NCBI GenBank assembly: GCA_963921825.1
Contig: OY997589.1
Span: 83,994,523-84,058,522 of the forward strand
Direction of reading: 5' to 3'
Length of the DNA: 64,000 bases
DNA from: Erodium maritimum
Taxonomy: Eukaryota > Streptophyta > Magnoliopsida > Geraniales > Geraniaceae
Below the pieces are notes generated by a model that saw nothing but the letters and a program-made list of their open reading frames with translations, was not told where the DNA came from and searched no databases. This document shows, one piece after another, positions 35,522 through 44,926 of the stretch (position 1 is the stretch's first letter; the number at the start of each line of letters is the position of its first letter). Both the position numbers and the translations under genes were made by a program.

Positions 35522-36189
35522 ATCATTCCGATGCTGGAGGAAGTAGAATAGGGGTACACAGATGCTTTGTTAAGTGCAAGTGCGAGAAAAGAATGATTTA
35601 TCAATAATCATAAACACAAGAGAAGATATTACTTTGTCAACCACCCAACTTATAGGACCGGAATGATGAAATTTTTTTCTGGATGAACAACATATATTTC
35701 TTTGTATTTTGGTTGACATGGTAGAAGCACAACGTTGCTAGCATGTTTGGGGTTTACGCAAACTTGTGTCATTATACATAGCATGATAATTAAAGACAAA
35801 CACAAGAATTAAGAAAACACATATTACAGTCCTGTTTTTTTTCATTCCCAAGTCACTCTAAGCCTCCGCCGTCCCTTCTGGTCTGGAACCGCCAACGACC
35901 TCCATTCGTGGAGGTTCGCTGGGTGTGTTCCCTTGTCTTGCCCTTTGTGGGACTCACCGGAAAAAATGGAGGTCGAACCTCATCGGACCGGGCTCATAGC
36001 TGATGCTACAAATACCGCCGGAATTAGCCTCGCCCCCGATTCCCCAATATTAGATCTGTTTGTAGGCCAGCACTTGTCTTCTCCGGCAACTTGTTGCCCT
36101 GTCAATCCGGCCTATCAAACTGTGGTAGCAACCTGGACGTCCCGGGCAAACAGTTATCGGATTCCAAATCCCCCACACCGGAGTTGTGA
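35522..36189. other. Region between copia and the MIR398-proximal repeat
   Basis: About 670 bases. The part at about 35,865-36,185 is GC-rich (cgccaacgacctccattc, gacttgtcttctccggc) and looks like retroelement-derived sequence, but it carries no recognised protein motif. I cannot identify it. Confidence 0.3.
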
Positions 36190-36530
36190 GCATGTTGTCC
36201 CCTTTGCAAAAACTTACGGTAAACTATTTTTTGTCTACAAATTTGTTATCCATCAACCAAATTTAGTCATATGACAGTCACATGACATCAACTTTTTTTT
36301 AAAATAACAATTTTAACTTTTGTACTATATGTATTTCGTTATTTGTAACCCTCATGTGTACGTATTTGCAATCAAAATCTTTATGTGTGCATTTTTATAT
36401 GGGTACTTTCAATTTTTTACAAAAAAAAAGGATTAACCTAGTTAGTGAATTTGCTATGAAAAATAGTTCATTGTAAACGTACAATTGACCACAAGTTTTT
36501 TTTATACACAACCCTAAAATCTTGAAAGAA
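36190..36530. repeat. Decayed Mutator-type MITE upstream of MIR398
   Basis: Same family as 463-846. Shared ordered words are 'aaatttgttatc', 'cagtcacatgacatcaactttt', 'tatgtatttcgttatttgtaaccctcatgtgtacg' and a final 'tactttcaattttttaca'. Outer boundaries are uncertain. It contains four GTAC tetramers (36322, 36358, 36403 and 36479), of interest because GTAC is the core bound by copper-response SPL7 proteins. Confidence 0.45.
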
Positions 36531-36738
36531 AAATCACACAAACTATGAAACCCAAACTAAAATAGACATTCATGTCTTGGAAGGTAAGATTATCTTAACT
36601 TATTCATATTTATTTGACAATAGGTGGAAAGTGGAAACCACAACATCATGGCCCATTTTGTCTGGACTATAGAAAAGATGACGACATTGTGTGATGGTGG
36701 TAGAATGACAACATTATGGGACATCGTCCTGAAGTTGA

Positions 36739-36749
36739 TACATAAAAGG
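36739..36749 (+). promoter_or_regulatory. Possible TATA box of MIR398
   Basis: TACATAAAAGG lies about 75 bases before the base of the MIR398 stem, a plausible distance for a core promoter followed by a short leader. It is the best TATA-like match in the stretch; no other support. Confidence 0.3.
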
Positions 36750-36814
36750 GAGCAAAACCCATGTAGCTCTTCAACAAGCTTTGGATCTTCCCATGTTTAT
36801 GTCTGAACAGAACG

Positions 36815-36915
36815 GTCTACCCCAGAGGCGTGATACCTGAGAACACAGGTGCATTGGCTTCGGCTTTGAATTGCCAATGCAGTCTGTGTTCTCAGGTCAC
36901 CCCTTTGGGGCACCC
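36815..36915 (+). ncRNA. MIR398: MIR398 microRNA precursor hairpin
   Basis: The 3' arm carries the miR398a-type mature sequence TGTGTTCTCAGGTCACCCCT followed by T at 36885-36905 (21 nt, exact to the well-known sequence). The 5' arm (about 36825-36848, aggcgtgatacctgagaacaca) pairs with it with a few bulges and mismatches, as miR398* does. The upper stem gcattggc (36851-36858) pairs with gccaatgc (36873-36880) around a 14-base loop, and the lower stem CCCCA (36820-36824) pairs with TGGGG (36906-36910). miR398 directs cleavage of the Cu/Zn superoxide dismutase mRNAs CSD1 and CSD2 and of the chaperone CCS1 mRNA, saving copper for plastocyanin. It is induced by low copper through SPL7. The precursor is non-coding; overlapping short frames are not genes. 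Confidence 0.93.
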
Positions 36916-37289
36916 TGTTACCATATTCAATTACATCTTCATCTCGTATCTCTCTTTGGTGGGATTGTCATGAAGTTGAGCTGTCATGTCAGCGCTCGAT
37001 TCGCTTCATGGTCTGTAGCTAGATCATTCTTTTGTACTTCTTTTCATACTCTGAAGATGCTTAATTTAAATTTACATTTGCTGATTAAAAAAAAACAACT
37101 ACATCTTCAGGACTGTGTTTGTTTTTGCAGGAAAATGGAGGTTAGTCCCATGGTGATATTGTTCTTTTTGTTGCTGCAAAACTAGCATCTTGATGCTGTT
37201 TTCGTCGAGGAAGATGGGTCGGATCTGGATCGATGAATGGTTTGATTGTAGGTTTTTTTGTAAAAGTCGAATGTAACAAGAATGAGTCT

Positions 37290-37490
37290 TGTGTTGTTTT
37301 TTTTCATTGTGACAACATAAATATGTTTCTTTCATTATGTCAAACATCTGCCCTATTGTAGGTTTTGGGTACTTCTCCGTGAAGTCTTAAATGTAAGAAT
37401 GATACATTACTTATTCTTCCCCGGTTCTTGTTCGTCCGTCTCGGGTACGGTGACTTTGATGTTCCCCGATCGGTGTGTTTTACCAAAAAT
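37290..37490 (+). repeat. Segment downstream of MIR398, duplicated at 42.2 kb
   Basis: This stretch (gacaacataaatatgtttctttcattatgtcaaacatctgcc, tacttctccgtgaagt, ggtgacttt[g]...ttcccgatcg, tttaccaaaa) is repeated with about 80-85% identity by eye at about 42,195-42,355. It may be the 3' part of the primary miRNA transcript. Confidence 0.5.
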
Positions 37491-38216
37491 AAATAAATGC
37501 ATACATGAAAAGATGAACTGGGTCGCGAGATGATAATCACGCCACCGAAACAAAGTCCAACTATAAAACTAACAAACAAAAAGAAAAAAACGGAAAGTAA
37601 TACAAAGAGGTGGACCCGCCCAGAACCTCACCAAGAGTGTGAACCCAGTCAACCTAGTGAATGATGCCACAAGAGATGGAACATGGTAAGTTTAGTTGGA
37701 CTAGTGAATTGTACTATGAAGGACCACATGGGTGAATCCTCTGGCCTCAAAAGGACAAATAGTCCACGCCCTCTTCTTCTCAGACACAAGAGAATCAACC
37801 CAAAAGCGGCTCCTGAACAAATACTCACAGACTTGATCAGGAAAATAAAGACACCGAAGAGAACCGGGGGACGAAGAGTAGAGAACAACAAAAGTCGACA
37901 ATTGACATAGGAGTGGCCAATTAGGGAAACAATCGACACCCGAGCTACTTAAGGACGATGAATCGTTGCATTCAATCTGAAAAAAGACCCATACTATACC
38001 AAACTAGTGTATTTGTCCTCCACCAACCGATCCACCCTGATCTTTACAAGACACCCCCTAACCTCATAAAAAATAGAAGTCTGTAAAATCTTAGAAAACA
38101 GACCACTAAAGAGGTATCGAACATCTAGGGTCCTTTTAGAAATAAATCGTGACCCCATAACTCAATGACCACCTCAGTGCACCGAAATCAAAGCCCGAAT
38201 CTGAAAAAGCCTAAAC
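37491..38216 (-). pseudogene. LINE 3'-region remnant
   Basis: On the minus strand the sequence ends in 'gcatttatttatttttggtaaaa', like plant LINE 3' ends. A stretch 'ctcctgaacaaatactcacagacttgatcagg' resembles 'ctcctgaacaggtactcatcggacc' in the LINE-like piece at 63.5 kb. No ORF2 motif can be read. Weak identification. Confidence 0.35.
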
Positions 38217-38233
38217 AATATGCCAGATTAACA

Positions 38234-39958
38234 TTCAACTAGTTAGAGTATAAGTGTATCTCTATAAGTTGTCTTCTCTCTACCAAACCCTAAGTCTTCC
38301 TCCTCGAGCTCCCACCGGCGACGGCTGTGACCATCGACCATGACTGTCGTCAGTGGTGATTTTCTTCCCTCCCCTCTCACCCTCTCTTTCCCTTAACCTC
38401 TCGTCTTCGTTGGTCCTTCACTGCTTCGTTTCGGTCTCTGATGGCCCTTTTCCAGCCCCTTCCTCCTCTGTTCTTTCTTCGTTTTGGTGTTTTCCGGTTG
38501 TTTCCGGTGGTTGGGTGTCGGTTTAGACACCGTGGGAGAAGTTTCAAGGGTTAGATCGGGGGCTTTGGGGGTCGATTTCGTGGTGGTTGGGGGGCCCTTT
38601 TGCTTCGCTTCTTTCCTTCCTCTCTTTTTCTCTTTCCTCTTTCTTCGCCTTGTGTCTCTCTCCCAGATCTGTTGTGGTTGCTTTTCTTCGACTTCTCCGT
38701 TGAAGATTGGCTCAGATCTGTTTCTCTTTGAACCCTAGCCTCTCACTTGCTGTTCGAAGATCCGGTGTCCTCTCTCCCTTTTGGCTGGAGGTGCCTGGCT
38801 CCATTAGTGGGAGACTTTTCCCTACCTTTCCTGGTGGGGATGGTCGTGGAACGGCTTCCTCCGCCGGCGTAGCGGTGCTTTACTCTTCCAGGGTTTCAAG
38901 ATTCGTCGTGGGTTGGTTCGTCGTCACAGATTTGGTGCTTTCTTCACCTTTCTCGGTAGTATCCGGGCTTCGTCGGAGAGTGCTGCTTCCGGCGAGGGGT
39001 TGCGGCCAGGTTTGGCCTTCGTTGTGAAGACCCAGAGCTGTGGGTGGGTTCCTCTTCTTCGGATGGAGATGTGCTCTTTCTTCGTTGTTGAAGCTACTAT
39101 TGGGCTGAGATTGACAGTATCACTTCGCCTCTGGCTCGGTAAGGTTCTGGTTAACTTCTTTTCTTTCCTCGCTTCTTATTTTCATCCTCCCTTGCCAATC
39201 TTCCTTCCATTTATCTTAGATCTTGGTCTCTCCTCTTGTGGTCGCCGGTCCGGTGCTGGCCGCCGGTAGGATTACGTTTGTGATCCGAGAGTGGAAGATT
39301 GACTTTTAACTTTTTCCTCTTCCTTTTGTTCAACTAGTAAATTTCCCCTTCTATTATGTCCCTTCTCTTCTTCTTCTGGCCTCATATCTGGGGTTGAGGA
39401 CCTTTGTTTGGTGTTGACCAACACTAGTATTAGCTTAACGACACTTTGAAGAGTTGAGTGTAGTATTTAGGAATTTTGATCCGGTTGTACTGGGTGGATG
39501 TTAGGAGTCTTGGCCACATCTTCCGTGTGTGCTGAGGATTTGGGAGGTGGAGAATTTGGGCAGGACCGAATTGAGGTTGATCTTTCATGGTTGGTTAACT
39601 GTTTTAGTTCTTCTTGGTGATTATCTAGGCGTCTTGAGGCCTAATTGTGTAGTTTGGTTATGCCCTGGTTGGCATTGTTTGCTTAATGGATGAAAAATTA
39701 GGTTCTGAGACCTTTTGTTTGTTTTCCCCTATGTTTGGGGTTGTTTTTCTGGGTATAGGTTTGCTGTTAGACCTAGTTGTTCTTAATGGTAGTGATATAT
39801 GGCGATTCAGGTCGTGTGAGTTTGCTTGCCCGTTCAGGGTGTGTTCTGAGATAGTGTTGTTAGCATATTCTCCTGGTTGTAATGGGGTTTTGGCCCTATC
39901 CTTCGGTTTCACTTTGAAATTGCGGGATTTTTATAAAAAAAACTACTGATAAAAAAAA
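38234..39958 (+). mobile_element. LINE-derived non-autonomous retroposon with poly(A) tail
   Basis: A 1.73-kb insertion flanked by the 17-bp duplication AATATGCCAGATTAACA (38217-38233 and 39959-39975), ending in an A-run. The 5' part has 'accaaaccctaag' and a GC-rich, CT-rich leader (ccaccggcgacggctgtg) like other LINE 5' regions here. There is no endonuclease, reverse transcriptase or RNase H motif in any frame. Long weak frames on both strands (for example 38484-38738 and 39686-39949) are composition effects. Same structural class as 4696-5828 and 46893-48153. Confidence 0.72.
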
Positions 39959-40139
39959 AATATGCCAGATTAACAGAGAAGAAGTTCACGGGAGAGGCTG
40001 AAGAGCCTCAAGATACCACTCGACGTCAAAACACAGGCCCCTCTATGACAAATTGTCACCACCAATTCAGGAGAGGGCTCGAGTTCACTATAAAAAAAAA
40101 TTAAAATGTCCCGAATATGTCTAGGATAGCCCCCATCGA

Positions 40140-40470
40140 ATTATATCGGGTCTGTTAGATCGTTAGATGATCTCTAAACCTATTCACCACAATGGACCAA
40201 AAGGATGCAAGGTTAGGGCTTTCGACGAAATAGAAACTATAATGGTTTTTTTATAAGCTCAGGATTTTATTAAAAGACTTATTCCAAGGGAAAAACGAGG
40301 CCCGGAAGAGACGTAGTCCGAGAAATACCAAGGTAAAACTAGTTAACGATTACAAAAAAGCTCTCTAAAGGAGCTAAAGTGCCCAAGACCAATGAAAGGA
40401 GGACAAAGAGTACAAAACATTAGAACAAGAAAGTACACACACTCGATCCTTATCAACAATCCCTTTGCTC
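40140..40470 (-). pseudogene. LINE 3'-end remnant
   Basis: 'tttttttataagctcaggattttattaaaagacttattcc' at about 40,243 read on the minus strand is a LINE-like 3' end with an A-tail. About 200 bases of 3'UTR-like sequence follow on its right. No protein motif. Confidence 0.35.
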
Positions 40471-41300
40471 TGTTGGTTTGTATTGTGTTCCTTTCTCATT
40501 GATGTCATTAGGTTTAAATACAACTCTAATGTGAGATTCAAATACAAGATATACTATTCTAAATACAAATCAGAATATTCATAATAATAATAGAATATTT
40601 CCTGATATCTAACACGCCCTACAGTCTGAACGGGAGGAGGCAGGTCGTTTAGACTGGATTTGAAATCAAAGAAAAGCACCTGTGGCAGTCCCTTGGTAAA
40701 AATATCAGCAATCTGGGACCGAGAAGGAACATGAAAGACTCAGACATGGCCTTTAGCAACCTTTTCCTGAAAACAATAAATGTCGAGCTCTATATGTTTC
40801 GTGTGTTGATGTTGAACCAGGTTTCCAAACAAACATATGCCACTAACATTATCACAGTAAACCAAAGTGGCCTTAGAAAGCGGACAATAGAGCTTCAAAA
40901 GTAGATTGTGCAGCCAACACGACTCGAAAACAACGTTAGCAACACCTCTGTATTCAGCCTCAGTACTCAAACGAGATATGGTGGGTTGCCGCTTCGAGGA
41001 CCAAGAAACGAGATTATCACCCAAGAAGATGCAGTACCCTGACGTAGATCGCCAGGTGTCAGGACACCCGGCCTAGTCAGCATTAGTGTATGTGACCAAA
41101 TCCGAGACGGTGGAGGAGTATAAGTGCATACCCAAATGAATAGTGCCCTAAAGATAGCGAAGGATCCGCTTGAGAGCTCACATGTGAGTATCCCGAGGGT
41201 CATGCATGTGAAGACACACTTGCTGAACGGCATATGAGATGTACAAGATATATTATCCTAAATACAAATCAGAATACTCATAATAACAGTAGAAGTTAGA
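40471..41300 (-). mobile_element. Internally deleted copia element
   Basis: The minus strand ends in an LTR at 40471-40614 (TGTTAG...CCAACA, 144 bp), preceded by a purine tract. The RNase H end of pol lies at about 41,235-40,650: motifs TEAEYRGVANVV, CDNVSG and TKHIELDI, broken by stops and frame changes, and clearly related to the 35-kb element. Immediately upstream, 41,238-41,295 repeats part of the LTR (agatatattatcctaaatacaaatcagaatactcat matches 40,541-40,590). The 5' LTR fragment therefore abuts the pol 3' end, with nearly all of the interior missing. No target duplication was identified. Confidence 0.7.
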
Positions 41301-41489
41301 CATATATCCTAAAATAATCTAAAGAATGTGTTGGATTTGTCTTATCTTGTTTTATCGGTTAATCGATGAGTTTCGATACCGAATGTCGTTGGTTCTTGAA
41401 AATTCTCAGCTATCTATTATCTTGCGTCGTTAGTGTCGGTTATGACTATTCTTATTTTCCTGTACATTTTATTGCTCCTAGTTAGAAAT

Positions 41490-42060
41490 TTTATTTAGTA
41501 TTTTAAAAAAGATTTTAACTTGGAAATTTCTAGAACTTAATGATAAAACGGGTCATACATGACATCACATATAAGCTAACATAATTTGATGTAACTAAAT
41601 AGTATTATCTTGAACCTATGATATTTGAACTTGACATAAATAGATAAATGTGAATCCTTAAACTTTTGAATTCTTGTATAGAGTTATAGATGGTAAATCT
41701 TATCCATGGAAGTTGTCTTGTTAGAAATTAATCTCTACCATTTATTTTAGATTTTGAGTATTATTAGTAGATGTTGAATCTCATTTTTTTAATACCATCT
41801 AGTACAATTTTCTATATGAACAAATTTACTTATTTTTTTGTTATATTCTTTTGTAAGGAAAAAAGGCATCGATCAAATTCTCGCTTTAGGCCTCAACTGA
41901 AACCCACCCTTTCTTGTTCATGATTTCCCGTGAAGATTTCTTCTTATTGGCCGCCAGCTACTTGATTTCGTCTCCACTACCGCTAGCCCGCTACCGTCAG
42001 AAGCAACACAAAATAAGAAACCTCACCTCCCTTCTTCTATGTCTTTTTCGTCCTTTCATT
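41490..42060 (+). repeat. Single-arm relative of the 55.5-kb palindrome
   Basis: 41,490-41,905 matches 57,320-57,690 (right arm of the palindrome) along its length at roughly 75% by eye: 'gacatcacatataagctaacataattt', 'cttgttagaaattaatct', 'aaggcatcgatcaaattctcgctttaggcc'. Beyond the arm, 'gaaacccaccctttcttgttcatgatttc' to 'cacctcccttcttc' matches the left flank of the palindrome (55,397-55,510). The arm and its neighbour are joined here in a different arrangement. Confidence 0.6.
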
Positions 42061-42194
42061 GGCTGCATCCCTGCTTAAGTTAGAAACTACCTAGGCTCAA
42101 TTTCTATCTTGCACTAGATAATATTTTAGGTTACTCTTATCCTAAACTAATTAATGAGACACATATAGTTAAGGTTACCAATCTAATATTTTCC

Positions 42195-42355
42195 CTTGTT
42201 TTTTCATTGTGACAACATAAGTGTATTTCTTTCATTATGTCAAACATCTGCCTGTTGTAGGTTTTGTGTACTTCTCCGTGAAGTACATTCCTTGTTCGCC
42301 CCTCTCGAGTATGGTGACTTTGTGGTTCCCTGATCGTTCAAGTGTAGTTTACCAA
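42195..42355 (+). repeat. Duplicate of the MIR398 3' flank
   Basis: Matches 37,290-37,490 (see there). No miR398-type hairpin precedes this copy within 150 bases, so only the downstream part was duplicated. Confidence 0.5.
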
Positions 42356-42424
42356 AAGATTGATTAATATGGTTTCATGATGTAAGATTAAGTAAACATA
42401 TAATTAAAAAACGACGTGTTTTCA

Positions 42425-43427
42425 TTCTCATCAGATCAAAGAGATCTAAACCCTAGGGTTTCATCGCCCCCTCCGACCGCCGTCCGCTGCCTCTGGTGGC
42501 CTCATTGACAATGTCTCCCTGCTCCTCTGTGTTTCTTTCTCGCCATCTCGCAGCCGCCACGGTGGTATCGCCCGCTGCTGTGTTCTCCGATTCATCATCG
42601 GCGTCATCCAGACGGTCTTTTTGGTGTCTTGTCCAAAGAATCGGATCAGTACAGAGAGATCCGGACGTTCTCGGCCATGTAGCTTCAGAGTCTCCTACGC
42701 TCTCCGGGATCGTGTGATTCAGTTTCCTGCTGTCGTTTCGGTGATCGTCAAATATCCGGGTACATGTGGTATTCCGTGTAGTTAATTTTGTAGTGCTATC
42801 TGCCTTTTTTCCCCTGCTGTGTTCCGATTAATAGGGTGTTATGGTTGTTTGTATCGCTTGGAATTGCCGGGTTTTAGGGACAGACAAGAATAGGTTACAA
42901 CTCCGTGAGCTAGTTCAGAAATTTAAGCCGAATATCTTATTTCTGTTGGAAACCTACCATTTGGAAAAAAAGTCGTTCTCGTTCCCGCCTTGCTATACTT
43001 CGGCGTAATCTCGGATTCCATGGGGGAACGAGGAGACCGGTGGAGAATCGGAAAGGTGGAGTTCTATTGTTTTGGTCTGATAAATGAAATGTTCAGATAT
43101 TAGCGACAGAACAGGCCCATATTGATGTGCAGGTTCAGTTTGAACAAGAAACACCATTCCGGTTCATCGACATCTATGGTGAACCGGATAGGCGTTAGCG
43201 GGATCGGACATGGAATGGGCTCCGGTCACTGGCCCGAGATGATCGATTACAAGAGTGGCTACTAATGGAGGACTTTAACGAGATACTACACCTGGATGAG
43301 AAGAAGGGAGGGAACCCTTACCCGATCTCCTTTATCCAAAGTTTTCAACACGTAATATCAGATGTCGGACTTCACGATATCCCAATGGGAGAGTACAAAT
43401 TTACGTGAAGAAAGGGGCAGAATAATG
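42425..43427 (+). pseudogene. LINE: 5' region and ORF2 endonuclease, 3' part lost
   Basis: The 5' leader is GC-rich and begins near 'aaaccctagggtttcatcgccccctcc'. From the ATG at 42841 the plus strand reads as the start of a plant LINE ORF2 apurinic-type endonuclease: VCIAWNCR, LRELVQKFKPNILFLLET, then after stops and a frame change WLLMEDFNEILHLDEKKGGN and the GEYKFT..KGQNNG segment. The reading is interrupted by several stop codons. The sequence stops at about 43,427, inside the endonuclease domain, where it fuses directly to a Harbinger fragment. The reverse transcriptase is absent. Confidence 0.75.
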
Positions 43428-44042
43428 GTCGAGACATACGAAATACGAAATCGACGCCTGAACATTTTGGTCCCATAGATTTGGTTCGCGACGAAATAGT
43501 CTCGCGTTAGTTGGTTGTGGCCTTCGAGACGACCTCTGTGAATCTCTCGCCGGGAACCTTCCCCACTTTCGGTCTTTTGCCTCCATGTGTTGATTTGTGG
43601 CATTGCTCTCTGCACCATTCTGTCGGTCTTCCGTCGGAGTCGTTGCTCCCAAGCACGAAGTTTGGCTTCCACCTCGCGACGTTCGACTTCGAGCTCCTCC
43701 CTCGTTTGAGCCTCATCGTCAGACATTGTTGATCAATATAAATGTGGAAAATTATAGAAGAAAAGTAGAGAGAATTTTGAGAAAAGTGGTGTAGGTTGGA
43801 TGAATGGAGGAATGGGTATTTATAGGTGTAGAAAAATTGTTGTTTATATTTTTTAATTAATTATTTTGTTTTTTTTAAACTGACTGTTGGAATCGGACCA
43901 TTGGCCAACAGTCCGATTTTTTTTCTTTCTTCCTGCCATGTGGTAGGCGCTGAATGGGTGTTGGCGACTCGTGAACCACGCACCACATCAACACGAATTG
44001 TGGTTCGTGGTGTGCGTGCCTGGTGCGCACGATGTAGGTGCT
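43428..44042 (-). pseudogene. PIF/Harbinger transposase N-terminus with one element end
   Basis: The minus-strand frame from the ATG at 43726 encodes the N-terminal part of a plant Harbinger transposase: a charged coil (EELEVERREVEAKLRAWEQR), then RREIHRGRLEGHNQLTRDYF and MFRRRFRI. It is cut off at about 43,428 by the junction with LINE sequence, so no DDE domain follows. The 5' flank runs to an inverted-repeat end reading GAGCACCTACATCG on the minus strand (ending at 44042), followed by TAA (44043-44045), the target triplet of the superfamily. Confidence 0.75.
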
Positions 44043-44045
44043 CTA

Positions 44046-44230
44046 AGAGCAACTACAACATAGTGAACCATGTCCTGAATCATGATTCGCAAACCATGAT
44101 TTAGTGGTTCGCGAGTCGCGTACCGAACCACAATTGTGGTTCGGTGATTCGCGATTCACGAGTGGCGACCAGCCAACCAAAATGCGCCACGTAACCTTTA
44201 AAAAAAATCCGATTTTGTGTAAACGGTGTC
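44046..44230 (+). mobile_element. Second Harbinger-type terminus, head to head with the first
   Basis: Starts GAGCAACTACAAC directly after the TAA that ends the previous fragment. It carries the same sub-terminal words in the same order (gaaccacaattgtggttcg, gattcacgagtggcg, gcgccacgtaac, a T/A-rich 'ccgatttt') as the fragment at 43,870-44,042 read on the other strand. Only the first 180 bases are recognisable; the other end was not found. Confidence 0.5.
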
Positions 44231-44565
44231 CAAAGTTTATAAATTTATAGTCATTAAGTTCGTATTGTTCTAAATAATTTATTTAATATCTTTGATCACA
44301 AAAAAAACATTGATTCACACTTCGAATCGAGAAAACGAACAAAAACTCAACATCCATGTAAATCATGAGTCCCATACATGAGTCTCACAACTCAATTTAA
44401 GAGGCGCGCATCATAATTCAGTCCAATCACATTATGATCCTTAAATCATGATCTTCATATATGATCCCACTGCACATACACTAAGAACCACATCCAAGAT
44501 TTAACCATCTTCAATAAAACCATATTACGCATCATTAACCAGCTTATCAATCAAAGTTTAGGGTC
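44231..44565. other. Unassigned sequence
   Basis: About 330 bases of AT-rich DNA between a Harbinger end and a coding-like fragment. Nothing recognised. Confidence 0.3.
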
Positions 44566-44800
44566 TTGCACCTAGCAATTCAGATAAAATCTTGGGCCAC
44601 AATTTTTCCTCATTCAAGGGACTTTCTAACCAATTATTTTGGGCCTTGGGGATAGATTTAAGATCCAAGGATTTTATCCGGACATGAGGAGCTTGCTCAA
44701 ATCTCACTCCAAAATATGATGCAGGAACCCTCTTGATTTCCTCAGGATTTGGTAACTTCTTTGTCTTTCACAAGGGTATGTGATACATTTTTTTCCACAC
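44566..44800 (-). pseudogene. Unidentified coding-like fragment (C-terminal exon?)
   Basis: One minus-strand frame reads about 65 residues from TKKLPNPEEIKRVPASYFG through VRFEQAPHVRIKSLDLKSIP and NNWLESPLNEEKLW to SELLGARP and a stop at about 44,567. It continues upstream after a single TGA as VWKKMYHIPL. Codon use and residue content look like a real protein rather than chance, and it differs from every transposon protein in the window. I do not recognise the family. It may be the last exon of a cellular gene, a captured gene fragment or a decayed pseudogene. The Harbinger element to its right (44927) would cut it from any upstream exons. Confidence 0.4.
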
Positions 44801-44926
44801 CATTTTAATTTACCATCCTGTGAAAATAGTTCGAACATTTGTCACCCTCGTTGAACTATTTTAACCTCGTCTTTTGACTCCACGGCTTAAATAATTGTTT
44901 GATATACATAATAAGTCTGGCACTTA

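Noticed and set aside
36871-37185. 104-residue frame over the MIR398 hairpin
   Set aside because: It covers the 3' arm of the miRNA stem; the conserved signal is the RNA, not the peptide.
38484-39269. Several frames of 80-118 residues resembling membrane proteins
   Set aside because: They lie inside a retroposon with a poly(A) tail and 17-bp duplication; phenylalanine/leucine richness comes from TC-rich DNA.
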